Of a stretch of DNA of 64,000 bases, positions 38,352 through 48,173 are shown in pieces. A program made the position numbers and the translations under genes. This DNA is from Aquimarina rhabdastrellae (GTDB taxonomy: Bacteria > Bacteroidota > Bacteroidia > Flavobacteriales > Flavobacteriaceae). The stretch is from assembly GCA_947387485.1 (NCBI GenBank), contig CANDNT010000001.1:434001-498000 (forward strand), written 5' to 3'. Positions within the stretch are counted from its first letter, which is position 1, and every line of letters starts with the position of its first letter. The notes under the pieces were generated by a model, which was given only the letters and a program-made list of their open reading frames with translations, did no database searches and was not told the DNA's origin.

Positions 38352-39374
38352 ATGGACAAACAAAATGTTTATATCTTAGGTATTGAGTCTTCTTGTGATG
38401 ATACAGCAGCAGCTGTATTATGCAACGGAAGGATATTATCAAATGTTGTAGCTACTCAAAAAATACACGAACAATACGGTGGTGTAGTTCCAGAATTAGC
38501 TTCTAGAGCACATCAACAAAACATTGTTCCTGTAATTGATCAAGCTTTAAAACAAGCCGGAATACAAAAAGAAGATCTTAGTGCTATTGCTTTTACACGA
38601 GGGCCTGGTTTAATGGGTTCGTTATTGGTAGGGACATCTTTTGCAAAATCTCTTGCTTTAGCTCTAGACATTCCGCTGATTGATGTAAACCATATGCAAG
38701 CTCATATTTTAGCTCATTTTATAGAAGAAGATGGTTATGATGTTCCTGAATTTCCTTTCTTAGCTATGACTATAAGTGGTGGTCATACTCAAATTGTTAA
38801 AGTAACTGATCATTTTGAAATGGAAGTTATAGGAGAAACCATTGATGATGCTGTAGGTGAAGCTTATGATAAAAGTGCAAAAATATTGGGTATGCCTTAT
38901 CCAGGTGGTCCTTTAATAGATAAACATGCACAAAAAGGAAATCCTAAAGCTTTTCCTTTTACAAAGCCTAGAGTACAGGGGCTTAATTTTAGTTTTAGTG
39001 GACTAAAAACTGCTATTCTTTATTTTGTTCAAAAACAGACAAAAGAAAATCCTGATTTTATAAAAGAAAACCTAGAGGATATCTGTGCTTCTATCCAATA
39101 TACTATTATTAATATTCTAATTGATAAACTAAAAAAAGCTAGCAAAGAAACAGGCATTAAATCTATTGCAATTGGTGGTGGTGTTTCTGCTAATTCTGGT
39201 ATTAGAAAAGCGCTTAAAGAAGGTGAATATAAATACGGTTGGAAAACCTTTGTTCCTAAATTTGAATATACCACAGATAATGCTGGAATGATTGCAATTG
39301 TGGGTTATTTAAAATATCTTAAAAAAGACTTTACTGATATGGATATTATTGCAAAAGCTCGTATAAAATTCTAA
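38352..39374 (+). CDS. tsaD: tRNA N6-threonylcarbamoyladenosine transferase subunit TsaD
   Basis: A 340-residue ASKHA-type enzyme that transfers the threonylcarbamoyl group to adenosine 37 of ANN-decoding tRNAs, with TsaB, TsaE and TsaC. The metal-binding motif HMQAH at 114-118 and the N-terminal ESSCDDTAAAV are present. It starts 3 bases from the divergent tamB start, so promoters must lie inside the coding regions or be very compact. The rsmE gene follows 10 bases downstream, suggesting a shared transcript with a second RNA-modification gene. Confidence 0.97.
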   Translation: MDKQNVYILGIESSCDDTAAAVLCNGRILSNVVATQKIHEQYGGVVPELASRAHQQNIVPVIDQALKQAGIQKEDLSAIAFTRGPGLMGSLLVGTSFAKSLALALDIPLIDVNHMQAHILAHFIEEDGYDVPEFPFLAMTISGGHTQIVKVTDHFEMEVIGETIDDAVGEAYDKSAKILGMPYPGGPLIDKHAQKGNPKAFPFTKPRVQGLNFSFSGLKTAILYFVQKQTKENPDFIKENLEDICASIQYTIINILIDKLKKASKETGIKSIAIGGGVSANSGIRKALKEGEYKYGWKTFVPKFEYTTDNAGMIAIVGYLKYLKKDFTDMDIIAKARIKF

Positions 39375-39384
39375 TTCCTATACT

Positions 39385-40089
39385 ATGCAGCTTTTTTATA
39401 ATTCTTCATTAACTACAGAAACTACAGAGCTTGTCTTTTCTAGAGAAGAAAGTAAACATATTACCAAGGTTTTAAGAAAACGTGAAGGTGATCTGCTTTC
39501 TGTAACTAATGGTAAAGGTGATTTATTTAGTGGTGAAATTACTTTTTCTTCACCTAACAAATGTATTGCAACGATAAATCATATTAAAACTACTCAAGCA
39601 AGGCCTTATCACGTACACTTAGTTGTTGCTCCTACAAAAATGAATGATCGTTATGAATGGTTTCTCGAAAAAGCAACAGAAATAGGTATTGATGAGGTTA
39701 CTCCTATTATTTGTGATCACAGTGAACGTAAAGTAATTAAAGAAGAACGTTTTGAACGTATTTTGTTAAGTGCGATGAAACAATCTTTACAATTACATTT
39801 ACCTAAATTAAACTCTGCTATTTCTTTTTCTGATTTTATTTCTAAGCAGCAACAAGGTCAACTCTTTATAGCACATTGTGAAGAAACATCTAAGCGCTCG
39901 TTTAAAGACACACTAAAAAAGAATACTGATGTAACTATACTTATTGGTCCAGAAGGTGATTTTTCTTCTAAAGAAATCGAAATTGCTTTATCTAGTAATT
40001 TTATTCCTGTAACTCTAGGTAATACGCGTTTACGTACAGAAACTGCTGCTATTGTTGCTGCACATAGTATAGCTTATAGTAATGAATAA
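39385..40089 (+). CDS. rsmE: 16S rRNA (uracil-1498-N3)-methyltransferase
   Basis: A 234-residue SPOUT methyltransferase that methylates U1498 of 16S rRNA. It has the N-terminal PUA-like domain, the knot-forming GPEGDFS at 188-194, and the SAM-binding segment LGNTRLRTETA at 211-221. Length is typical of the family. It follows tsaD by 10 bases. The 207-base gap after it contains a hairpin oriented for the convergent DUF1223 gene. Confidence 0.95.
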   Translation: MQLFYNSSLTTETTELVFSREESKHITKVLRKREGDLLSVTNGKGDLFSGEITFSSPNKCIATINHIKTTQARPYHVHLVVAPTKMNDRYEWFLEKATEIGIDEVTPIICDHSERKVIKEERFERILLSAMKQSLQLHLPKLNSAISFSDFISKQQQGQLFIAHCEETSKRSFKDTLKKNTDVTILIGPEGDFSSKEIEIALSSNFIPVTLGNTRLRTETAAIVAAHSIAYSNE

Positions 40090-40219
40090 CGGATCATAAA
40101 AGTTATATACGAACTATTTGACTCATCTACTAAAACATTTTATACTGCTACATTTAATGCTTTAGATTTATTGAGGTTTAAATCAAAATAATTGTTCTTG
40201 ATTTTGAATAACTTTATAA

Positions 40220-40253
40220 TAAAATAGGGTCTGAATGTAGATTCAAACCCTAT
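40220..40253 (-). terminator. Terminator for the DUF1223 gene
   Basis: ATAGGGT-C-TGAAT pairs with ATTCA-A-ACCCTAT (one mismatch) around GTAG, and a T-rich run follows on the minus strand. It lies 43 bases after the stop of the minus-strand gene. Confidence 0.65.
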
Positions 40254-40295
40254 ATCTGTAAAAATAGTACATCAAACTTACCAGAATGATCTTGT

Positions 40296-41015
40296 TTACA
40301 ATATTGTAGCTGTGGCTCCCATTGTTTTTAAATCATCATCTTGCGTATAAGCAATAACAGATAATTTATCAGTAGTCTTAACCCATGATGGAATTGCTAT
40401 TGAAGCTTCTCCGTTTTCATTAGGTGTAACGACTACTCTATTCGCTACAATATTGGTATTTTTTAAAGTACGATTTCTATTTTCACCTCTTATTATTTTT
40501 GTAATTCGTTCATTAATCACTAATGCTAATGTTAATCGATTTGGTTTTTCTCCTTCTACATTGTAACTCAATACTATTTCGCCTTTTTCTTTTTTAACAT
40601 TAGCTAATTGGATACTATTGGTCGTAGTAGTTGTCTCATATTTACGAATTGTATTATAAACTTTACTTTTATTTGATCCTACTAAGTGTTCACTCCCATT
40701 AACTACCAGTTGTGGTGTATAAATAGATCTGCTATAAAATTCGTTTGCATATTCATTTTGATATAAAGTAAAACGTTCACTACTAAAAGGATCTTTCCAT
40801 CCTAATCGATTCCAATAATCTACATGATATGACAAAACATAAACTTCTTTATCTTTATTCTTCTCTTTTATTTCATCAAGAAGTGCGTCTGCAGGCGGAC
40901 AACTACTACATCCTTGTGATGTAAATAACTCCAAAACTATAACTCCTTTATTATCTTGCGCTTGTGCAATAATCGTAGTAATTAAGGTTAAGATAAGTAA
41001 AAGCTTCTTCTTCAT
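40296..41015 (-). CDS. DUF1223 secreted thioredoxin-fold protein
   Basis: A 239-residue protein with a signal peptide (ending about TIIAQAQ) and the DUF1223 hallmark ELFTSQGCSSCPPAD, a CxxC-like site in a thioredoxin fold. The conserved TPQLVVNG segment, in which the cis-proline of thioredoxin folds occurs, is also present. It is likely periplasmic and redox-active, but the family has no established substrate. It is divergent from the DUF4159 gene, with a gap of only 51 bases between the starts. Confidence 0.85.
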   Translation of the reverse strand: MKKKLLLILTLITTIIAQAQDNKGVIVLELFTSQGCSSCPPADALLDEIKEKNKDKEVYVLSYHVDYWNRLGWKDPFSSERFTLYQNEYANEFYSRSIYTPQLVVNGSEHLVGSNKSKVYNTIRKYETTTTTNSIQLANVKKEKGEIVLSYNVEGEKPNRLTLALVINERITKIIRGENRNRTLKNTNIVANRVVVTPNENGEASIAIPSWVKTTDKLSVIAYTQDDDLKTMGATATIL

Positions 41016-41066
41016 CTATTGTTTTTTTAATTACTTTTAAACTTTCATTGGTTTAGACAGCGTATC

Positions 41067-41711
41067 ATGAATAAACTTACATATACTATAATTTTTTGCT
41101 TGTTCTTTTGGATTTCAAATGCTCAAGAAATAGCTGTTTTACAATATAAAGGTGGTGGTGATTGGTACAGTAATCCTACTGCGCTACCAAATTTGATTCG
41201 ATTTTGTAATCAACATATAAATACTCGTATCAAAGAAACTCCACAAACAGTTACGCCATCAAGTATTGATCTTTTTCAATATCCTTATGTGCACATGACT
41301 GGTCATGGTAATGTTTTTTTTACAGATGAAGATATCGACAACTTAAGGAATTATCTTCTTAGTGGAGGTTTTTTACACATTGATGATAATTATGGTATGA
41401 AACCCTATCTTGAAAAAGAATTGGTTAAATTATTTCCAGATAAAAGACTCACAGAACTTCCTGCAAATCATCCTATTTTCACAGAAGGTTTTTCATTTCC
41501 TAAAGGCTTACCAAAAATTCATGAACATGATGGTAAACGTCCACAGGCATTTGGTATTTTTGATGAAGATCGCCTTGTATTACTCTTTACCTTTGAAAGT
41601 GATTTAGGCGATGGATGGGAAAATCCTGAAGTTCACAATGATCCTGCTTCGGTAAGACTTCTTGCACTGCAAATGGGTGCAAATATTATAAAATACGCAT
41701 TTGAGCACTAG
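41067..41711 (+). CDS. DUF4159 domain protein, exported
   Basis: A 214-residue protein with a signal peptide (about 1-19) and a DUF4159 domain, related to class I glutamine amidotransferase-like and ThuA-like folds. Conserved segments include YKGGGDWYSNPTALPNL at the start, HMTGHGN, GGFLHIDDNYGM and DLGDGWENPEV near the end. The function is unknown. It is followed 10 bases later by a TrmH-type methyltransferase, so it probably heads an operon with the next genes. The domain often forms part of larger gliding- or VWA-linked operons elsewhere, but this copy is not in such a context. Confidence 0.82.
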   Translation: MNKLTYTIIFCLFFWISNAQEIAVLQYKGGGDWYSNPTALPNLIRFCNQHINTRIKETPQTVTPSSIDLFQYPYVHMTGHGNVFFTDEDIDNLRNYLLSGGFLHIDDNYGMKPYLEKELVKLFPDKRLTELPANHPIFTEGFSFPKGLPKIHEHDGKRPQAFGIFDEDRLVLLFTFESDLGDGWENPEVHNDPASVRLLALQMGANIIKYAFEH

Positions 41712-41721
41712 TCCCTTAAGT

Positions 41722-42249
41722 ATGAGTACACAGTTACATCACGAAAACACTGCTTTTACAAAAACACAGTTTCCATTGATTTTAGTTTGTAATCAAGTAG
41801 CTTCTCCAGCTAATATTGGAAGTATTTTTAGACTTGCTGATAGTTTTGGTATACAAAAAATATTTTTCTGTGGTACCGATATTACTATTGGTGGTAAACG
41901 TATGGAACGTACTGCAAGAGCTACACATAAATATGTTTCTTATGAAGTAAAGGAATCTATTCAAGATGTTATAATTACCTTAAAAAAAGAAGCTTATAGT
42001 TTAATTGCTCTTGAGATTACAGATGATAGCATTCCTATTGATCAAATGGACTTTACTTCATTAGAAAAAATCGCATTAATCATAGGCGAAGAAAGTTTAG
42101 GTGTCGCTCCAGAAATTTTAAATCAAATGCAATGCAATACTCATATAACCATGCACGGTAATAATAGTAGTATGAATGTTGCTGCAGCAACTAGTATTGC
42201 TGTCTATGAAATCACTAAACAGTGGACGCCGAGATTAAATAAAAAATAG
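41722..42249 (+). CDS. TrmH/SpoU-family RNA 2'-O-methyltransferase
   Basis: About 175 residues with the three SPOUT motifs: CNQVASPANIGSIFRLAD, LIIGEESLGVAPEIL, and HGNNSSMNVAAATSIAVYE at the C-terminus. Such enzymes methylate ribose 2'-hydroxyls in tRNA or rRNA; the exact target cannot be told. An upstream in-frame TTG at 41701 would overlap the previous gene, so the ATG at 41722 is preferred. It lies in a plus-strand run with the DUF4159, AI-2E-type and methyltransferase genes. Confidence 0.9.
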   Translation: MSTQLHHENTAFTKTQFPLILVCNQVASPANIGSIFRLADSFGIQKIFFCGTDITIGGKRMERTARATHKYVSYEVKESIQDVIITLKKEAYSLIALEITDDSIPIDQMDFTSLEKIALIIGEESLGVAPEILNQMQCNTHITMHGNNSSMNVAAATSIAVYEITKQWTPRLNKK

Positions 42250-42279
42250 CTTAACTTTGAACTTATAATTTTTAATCAA

Positions 42280-43371
42280 ATGATGAATTCAAAAACAATA
42301 GCTTATGGTATTTTAAGAGCTGTAGCCATCATTATTGGTATTCTAGGCTTGATATGGTTTTTATATAAAATCCAATCTGTGTTATTATACATCGCTTTTG
42401 CTGCAGTAATTTCTTTAATGGGAAGGCCTCTTGTATTCTTTTTTAAACGTAAATTGAAATTTGGCAATACTCTTGCTGTGATTATTGCTTTACTTCTCAC
42501 CATAGCTATTTTCTTTGGAATATTTACATTGTTTATTCCTATTATAAGCGAACAAGGACAACTAATAGGTGAAATCAATATAGACCTCATAAAAAGTCAA
42601 TTAGATCAATTAAATACCGAGATAAGCGATTATTTTAATATTGAAAAGTTAAGTTTTATTGAACTCATTAAACAAACCGATTTAACACAATACTTTGATT
42701 TAAAAATTATTCCTAATATCATCAATAATTTTGTTGGTGGATTTGGCTCTTTACTTATTGGTTTATTTTCAGTTCTCTTTATCTCTTTTTTCTTATTAAA
42801 AGATAGTCTATTATTAGAACGAAGCTTATTAGTTTTTGCAAAAAAAGGAGAAGAGAAAAAGTTTTCTAGAGTTTTTACTAAAATCAAAGATTTACTTTCA
42901 AGATATTTCACTGGTTTATTACTTCAGGTATTTATCCTATTTGTTTTATACACTATTTTATTTTTAATTTTTGGTGTACACAACGCTGTGGCAGTAGCTT
43001 TAATTGCTGCAATTTTTAATTTGATACCGTATGTAGGACCTCTATTTGGAGGTATTCTCGTTTTAATTCTTGCAACAACAAGTCATTTGGGTGCAGATTT
43101 TTCGACTGTGATTCTCCCTAAACTCTCTTATATTCTAATTGGATATTTTATTATTCAGTTAATTGATAACTTCTTTAATCAACCTTTTATTTTTGGAAAT
43201 AGTGTTAAATCCCATCCGCTAGAAATTTTCTTAGCTATTTTAATTGGTGGATTATTATTTGGTATTGGAGGAATGATCACCGCTGTGCCTTTTTATACTG
43301 CTATCAAGGTTATTGCCAAAGAGTTTTTATCAGAATACAAGATTGTTAAACAATTAACCAAAGGATTATAA
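42280..43371 (+). CDS. AI-2E family transporter (PerM/YtgR type)
   Basis: A 363-residue membrane protein with about seven to eight membrane segments and the large polar loop after the second, as in the AI-2E transporter family. The family-typical motif IPYVGPLFGG is at about 248-257. Members export signalling molecules, Na+ or other solutes; the substrate is not assignable here. It sits between an RNA methyltransferase and a THUMP-like methyltransferase, and the next gene's start codon immediately follows its stop. Confidence 0.9.
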   Translation: MMNSKTIAYGILRAVAIIIGILGLIWFLYKIQSVLLYIAFAAVISLMGRPLVFFFKRKLKFGNTLAVIIALLLTIAIFFGIFTLFIPIISEQGQLIGEINIDLIKSQLDQLNTEISDYFNIEKLSFIELIKQTDLTQYFDLKIIPNIINNFVGGFGSLLIGLFSVLFISFFLLKDSLLLERSLLVFAKKGEEKKFSRVFTKIKDLLSRYFTGLLLQVFILFVLYTILFLIFGVHNAVAVALIAAIFNLIPYVGPLFGGILVLILATTSHLGADFSTVILPKLSYILIGYFIIQLIDNFFNQPFIFGNSVKSHPLEIFLAILIGGLLFGIGGMITAVPFYTAIKVIAKEFLSEYKIVKQLTKGL

Positions 43372-44568
43372 TTGAATACAGCTATTTTTGATACTGCTGT
43401 TCAAGATTTTATCATTGAACACTCAGAAAAGAAGACGGATTTATCTAAGTTAATTCTGGCAGGTAGTCCATTTAAAAATATTTCTATACAAGAGTTAGCG
43501 CAACAAATTCAAAGTAGAATTAAAGCTAAACATAAGCTACCTACTTGGTATCAAAAAAAGAATATTTATTATCCTCCTACGTTAAACTTAGAACAAACTT
43601 CATCTGAAGTTACCGCAGCTTATAAAAGTAGTTTAATCTCTGGGGAACATCTTATTGATCTCACTGGTGGCTTTGGTATTGATGATTATTATTTTTCAAA
43701 ATCATTTAACACTGTAATACATTGTGAACTTAATACTGATCTTAGTTCTATTGTAAAACAAAATCTAGCTCCTCTAGAAATATTCAATATAACAACAGTT
43801 TCTGGAGATAGTTTAGAAACCTTACAGCAACAAAAAACTGTTGATTGGATTTTTATCGATCCTTCTCGTAGACATGAAGCAAAAGGAAAAGTTTTCTTTC
43901 TTGAAGATTGTTTACCTAATGTACCAGCAAATCTTGAAGTTTACTATTCTCACAGTAAAAATATAATGATAAAAACCTCTCCTCTATTAGATTTAGATGC
44001 TGGGATAAAATCGTTAAATGGGGTAAAAGAAATTCACTGTATAGCTGTTAAAAATGAAGTAAAAGAACTTTTATGGATTCTAGAGAAAGAGTATGAAGGC
44101 AATACACTTATAAAGACTGTAAATCTTATTTCCGATACAAAAAAAGAAGAGTTTTCTTTTACAAGAAATGATGCCACACAAAATACTCAAATAACTTATA
44201 CTTTACCTCAACAATATTTATACGAACCTAATGCTGCTATCTTAAAAAGTGGTGGTTTTTTAAATGTTGCAAAACAATTGGGCATCCCTAAATTACATCC
44301 TCATTCTCATCTCTACACTTCTCATGAACTTAGTTCTTTTCCTGGTAGAACTTTTATAATTGAAAGCTATTTACCTTATCAAAAATCAGCTTTAAAAAAA
44401 TTAAATATTACCAAAGCAAATATTACAACTCGCAACTTTCCTGAAAGTGTTGCTCAGTTACGTAAAAAATTTAAAATCAAAGATGGTGGTTCATTATATA
44501 TTTTCTTTACTACCGACTATCAAAACAATAAGATTGTTATTATTTGTAATAAATCAACTCAAATCTAA
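43372..44568 (+). CDS. SAM-dependent methyltransferase with THUMP-like C-terminal domain
   Basis: A 398-residue class I methyltransferase. The SAM-binding motif is LIDLTGGFGIDD and a likely catalytic segment is IFIDPSRRHEA. The C-terminal region with KLHPHSHLYTSHELSSFPG matches the THUMP-like domain of this family. RNA methylation is probable, but the target is unknown. It starts with TTG at 43372, directly after the stop codon of the transporter; no ATG nearby would keep the conserved N-terminal region, so translational coupling is likely. A 301-base gap separates it from the SusC gene. Confidence 0.85.
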   Translation: MNTAIFDTAVQDFIIEHSEKKTDLSKLILAGSPFKNISIQELAQQIQSRIKAKHKLPTWYQKKNIYYPPTLNLEQTSSEVTAAYKSSLISGEHLIDLTGGFGIDDYYFSKSFNTVIHCELNTDLSSIVKQNLAPLEIFNITTVSGDSLETLQQQKTVDWIFIDPSRRHEAKGKVFFLEDCLPNVPANLEVYYSHSKNIMIKTSPLLDLDAGIKSLNGVKEIHCIAVKNEVKELLWILEKEYEGNTLIKTVNLISDTKKEEFSFTRNDATQNTQITYTLPQQYLYEPNAAILKSGGFLNVAKQLGIPKLHPHSHLYTSHELSSFPGRTFIIESYLPYQKSALKKLNITKANITTRNFPESVAQLRKKFKIKDGGSLYIFFTTDYQNNKIVIICNKSTQI

Positions 44569-44869
44569 TGAAATTTTAACCTTACTTGTAAGACATTCAA
44601 TTTTATACAGGTAAAAGTTGTTTAAATCACATCTTTTCATCAATTTTGATAGTAGAAATGAATTATTTTGATGTAGGTAAAATAGTATTTTATAGTTAAT
44701 CTCTACTAGTTTCATTTTGATGCCTAATGTTCCTTGTTAATTATAAATAATTCCCCCCCTATTATATACATTTTTTCTCAAAACTTACTTTGAGTCTTCC
44801 TTAGTATATCATTTTATTGCAATGAAATGATTCCTTTCTGTTTATAAATTCTAACTTATAAAAACAGCA
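44569..44869. other. Intergenic region, 301 bp, before the SusC/SusD pair
   Basis: No gene or clear hairpin is seen. There is a C-run (about 44753-44758) and several ATTTTGAT repeats, one of which could be part of a promoter, but none matches the consensus with correct spacing. It presumably carries the promoter of the SusC/SusD pair. Confidence 0.4.
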
Positions 44870-47800
44870 ATGAAATTTTTAACAAGAAACTTGTTAATGC
44901 TACTCTTGGCATTAATAACGCAGCTATCGTTTGCGCAAGAAAAAACAATCAATGGTAAAATAACCGATGATAAAGGGGTAGCATTACCAGGGGTGAACAT
45001 CATCGTAAAAGGAACATCTATAGGTGCTCAATCTGATTTTAACGGTCTGTATACAATCACAGCACAAGAAGGCAATACTTTGGTATTTAGCTACCTTGGT
45101 TTTGCAGATCAAGAAATATCAGTAAGTGCATCAAATACTATAGATGTTCAAATGCAAGCTCAAGCATCAGAATTAGAAACTGTAGTAGTAACTGCATTAG
45201 GTATATCTCGTGAAAAAAAATCGCTTGGATATTCTACTCAAGAAGTTTCTGGTGATGATGTAAGTACCGTAAAAACCGCTAATTTTGTAAACTCATTATC
45301 AGGGAAAGCTTCTGGTCTTCAAATTAAGAGAAATACAAATTTAGGAGGTTCTACAAATATTGTTATAAGAGGTAATGCATCTTTGACTGGAAACAATCAA
45401 GCATTATTCATTATTGATGGTATTCCTGTAGGAAATACCAATACAAATTCTAGATCTCAAGAACAAGCAGGTACAGGTTATGACTATGGTAATGCCGCTT
45501 CAGATCTTAATCCCGATGATATTGAGTCTATCAATATACTAAAAGGTGCTGCCGCATCTGCTTTATATGGTGCAAGAGCGGCAAATGGTGTAATCATTAT
45601 TACTACAAAAAAAGGTGGTAAAGATCCTGGAATAGGAATTACTGTTAATACAGGAATTACAATTGGTTCGATTGATAAATCAACTTTCCCTAAATATCAA
45701 TCCCAATACGGTGGTGGTTACGGTCCTTATTATGGTCCTGATGAAGATAGTTATCTGGACCAAATTGATATTGACGGTGATGGTAATCTAGATTTTGTTA
45801 CACCGCTTACAGAAGATGGTTCTTATGGTGCTGCTTTTAATCCTAATCTTTTAGTTTATCAATGGGATGCTTTCTATCCAGAATCTCCCAATTATTTAAC
45901 TGCTACTCCATGGGTAAATGCAGCCAATGGTCCAATTGAGTTTTTTGAAACACCTGTTACTTATAATAATTCTATCTCTTTATCAAAGGGATTTGAAAAT
46001 GGAAGTTTCCGCATGGGAATCACAAAATTTGATCAAGAAGGATTATTACCTAATAGTAAACTTAATCGAAAAAGCTTTTCTTTAAACGCTTCGTATAATC
46101 TTACTGATAAAATTACTGTAAGTGGTTTTGGAAACTATATTAAAACAGATACAAAAGGGCGTAACTCTACTGGTTATAATGATAATATTATGGGAATGTT
46201 TAGACAATTTTGGCAAACAAATGTTGATATAAACCAGCAAAGAGATGCTTATTTTTCTACAGGTAGAAATATTACATGGAACCCTAGTAGTTACGAAAAT
46301 CCTGTTCCTATTTTTTGGGATAACCCATATTGGACACGTTATGAAAATTATCAAACAGACGAACGTAGTCGCTTTATAGGTAATGTTTCTCTAAATTATA
46401 AAATCAATGATTGGTTAGATGTTTTGGGGCGTATTACTATTGATTCATATACAGAATTACAAGAAGAACGCAGAGCTATTGGTAGTGTTCCTACTCGTTT
46501 TGGTATAGGTACAGATTCTGAAAGTGATGGTAGTATAGGTAGAATCGCAGTAGGTTCTGGGTATTCTAGAAAAGACATCGTTTTTACAGAGAATAATTAT
46601 GATTTAATGCTTAATTATGATAAAGATCTATCTGAAAAATTAAATCTAAAAGGAGTTGTTGGTGTTAATATTAGACGTAATGATATTAGAACACTATTTG
46701 CTTCTACTAATGGAGGTTTAAATATTCCTAATATATATGCAATTCAAAATACCGCATCTCCATTATTATATCCTCTAGAGCGTGTTGGTAAAATAGGTAT
46801 TGATGGAGTTTATGGTAGTGCTTCTTTGGGGTATGATAACTTCTTATTCTTAGATGCTACTTTAAGACGAGATCGAGTTTCTACTTTATCTACATCAGAA
46901 AGTTCATTTTATTATCCTTCTGTTTCAGGTAGTTTTGTGTTTTCTAAAATATTACAAAATGATTACATCTCTTTTGGTAAAGTTCGTTTAAATTATGCCG
47001 AGGTTGGAAATAGTCCAGAATTTGATAAAATTAATGATAGTTATGCTATCAATACAGCTTATAATGGTGCTAGTGCTAGTATCAAAGGAACAAAAAACAA
47101 TCCAGATTTAAAATCTGAAAGAACTGCCAGTATAGAAGCTGGTTTAGAAATGGCTTTCTTAAAAAATAAACGTGTAGGTTTTGATTTATCATATTATAAA
47201 AACAATACTGATAATCAAATTATCCCTTTACGTGTTTCTACCGCAACAGGTTATAATTTTAAATTAATTAATGCTGGTGAAATCGAAAATCGTGGTATTG
47301 AACTTTCTTTATTTGGTAAAGTAATCGATAATAGCAATTTTAAGTGGAACATTAATCTTAACTGGAGTAAAAATACCAACGAAGTACTTTCGTTATATAC
47401 AGATGCTAATGGTAACCAAATCACAAATTATCAACTAGGAAGTTTTCAAGGTGGGGTAACGATCAATGCTACTGTGGGACAACCTTATGGTACTATTCAA
47501 GGAACGGATTTCACTTATATTAACGGACAAAGAGTTGTTGATCCTTCTAATGGTCAATATATAAGATCTTCTACTTCTGATAAAGTAATCGGGAATATCA
47601 ATCCTGATTGGAATGGTGGTATCAATAATAAATTCACTTATAAAGATATATCTTTTAGCTTCTTAATTGATATTCAAAAAGGTGGTAGTATTTTCTCTTT
47701 GGATCAATATTATGGTTTAGCTACTGGACTATATGAGGAAACTGCCTTTATAAATGATCTAGGTAATCCTGTTAGAAATACAATCGCTGATGGTGGTGGT

Positions 47801-48160
47801 TTTATAAATCCTGGGGTTAATCCTGATGGAAGTGTAAATACATCTAGAATTAGAGCAGATCGTTTTGGAGCATGGGGATATCGTAGAGGTTTACCTAATA
47901 GCGCTTTTGTCTATGATGCTAGTTATGTAAAATTAAGAGAGGTTGTCTTATCTTATAATTTACCTCAAAAGCTTTTAGCTAAGACTTTTGTTAAAAATGC
48001 AAACTTTAGTATCGTAGGATCAAATCTATGGATCATTGATAAAAACTTACCTCATGCAGATCCTGAATCAGGTTTAGGTTCAGGTAACTTACAGGGATAC
48101 TCTATAGGTTCTTTACCTTCTACAAGAGATTTTGCTTTCAATCTTAAATTACAATTTTAA
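44870..48160 (+). CDS. SusC/RagA-type TonB-dependent outer membrane transporter
   Basis: A 1096-residue protein with a signal peptide (ending about LSFAQ), a carboxypeptidase-D-regulatory-like domain at about 25-110, the TonB-dependent plug (with NSLSGKASGLQIKR and DGIPVGNTN) and a long C-terminal beta-barrel ending in FAFNLKLQF. SusC proteins form the channel of two-component nutrient importers and work with a SusD lipoprotein, encoded directly downstream. The substrate is typically a glycan or oligopeptide but cannot be told here. No glycoside hydrolase or peptidase gene is linked. Confidence 0.95.
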   Translation: MKFLTRNLLMLLLALITQLSFAQEKTINGKITDDKGVALPGVNIIVKGTSIGAQSDFNGLYTITAQEGNTLVFSYLGFADQEISVSASNTIDVQMQAQASELETVVVTALGISREKKSLGYSTQEVSGDDVSTVKTANFVNSLSGKASGLQIKRNTNLGGSTNIVIRGNASLTGNNQALFIIDGIPVGNTNTNSRSQEQAGTGYDYGNAASDLNPDDIESINILKGAAASALYGARAANGVIIITTKKGGKDPGIGITVNTGITIGSIDKSTFPKYQSQYGGGYGPYYGPDEDSYLDQIDIDGDGNLDFVTPLTEDGSYGAAFNPNLLVYQWDAFYPESPNYLTATPWVNAANGPIEFFETPVTYNNSISLSKGFENGSFRMGITKFDQEGLLPNSKLNRKSFSLNASYNLTDKITVSGFGNYIKTDTKGRNSTGYNDNIMGMFRQFWQTNVDINQQRDAYFSTGRNITWNPSSYENPVPIFWDNPYWTRYENYQTDERSRFIGNVSLNYKINDWLDVLGRITIDSYTELQEERRAIGSVPTRFGIGTDSESDGSIGRIAVGSGYSRKDIVFTENNYDLMLNYDKDLSEKLNLKGVVGVNIRRNDIRTLFASTNGGLNIPNIYAIQNTASPLLYPLERVGKIGIDGVYGSASLGYDNFLFLDATLRRDRVSTLSTSESSFYYPSVSGSFVFSKILQNDYISFGKVRLNYAEVGNSPEFDKINDSYAINTAYNGASASIKGTKNNPDLKSERTASIEAGLEMAFLKNKRVGFDLSYYKNNTDNQIIPLRVSTATGYNFKLINAGEIENRGIELSLFGKVIDNSNFKWNINLNWSKNTNEVLSLYTDANGNQITNYQLGSFQGGVTINATVGQPYGTIQGTDFTYINGQRVVDPSNGQYIRSSTSDKVIGNINPDWNGGINNKFTYKDISFSFLIDIQKGGSIFSLDQYYGLATGLYEETAFINDLGNPVRNTIADGGGFINPGVNPDGSVNTSRIRADRFGAWGYRRGLPNSAFVYDASYVKLREVVLSYNLPQKLLAKTFVKNANFSIVGSNLWIIDKNLPHADPESGLGSGNLQGYSIGSLPSTRDFAFNLKLQF

Positions 48161-48173
48161 AATCGAATTCTTT

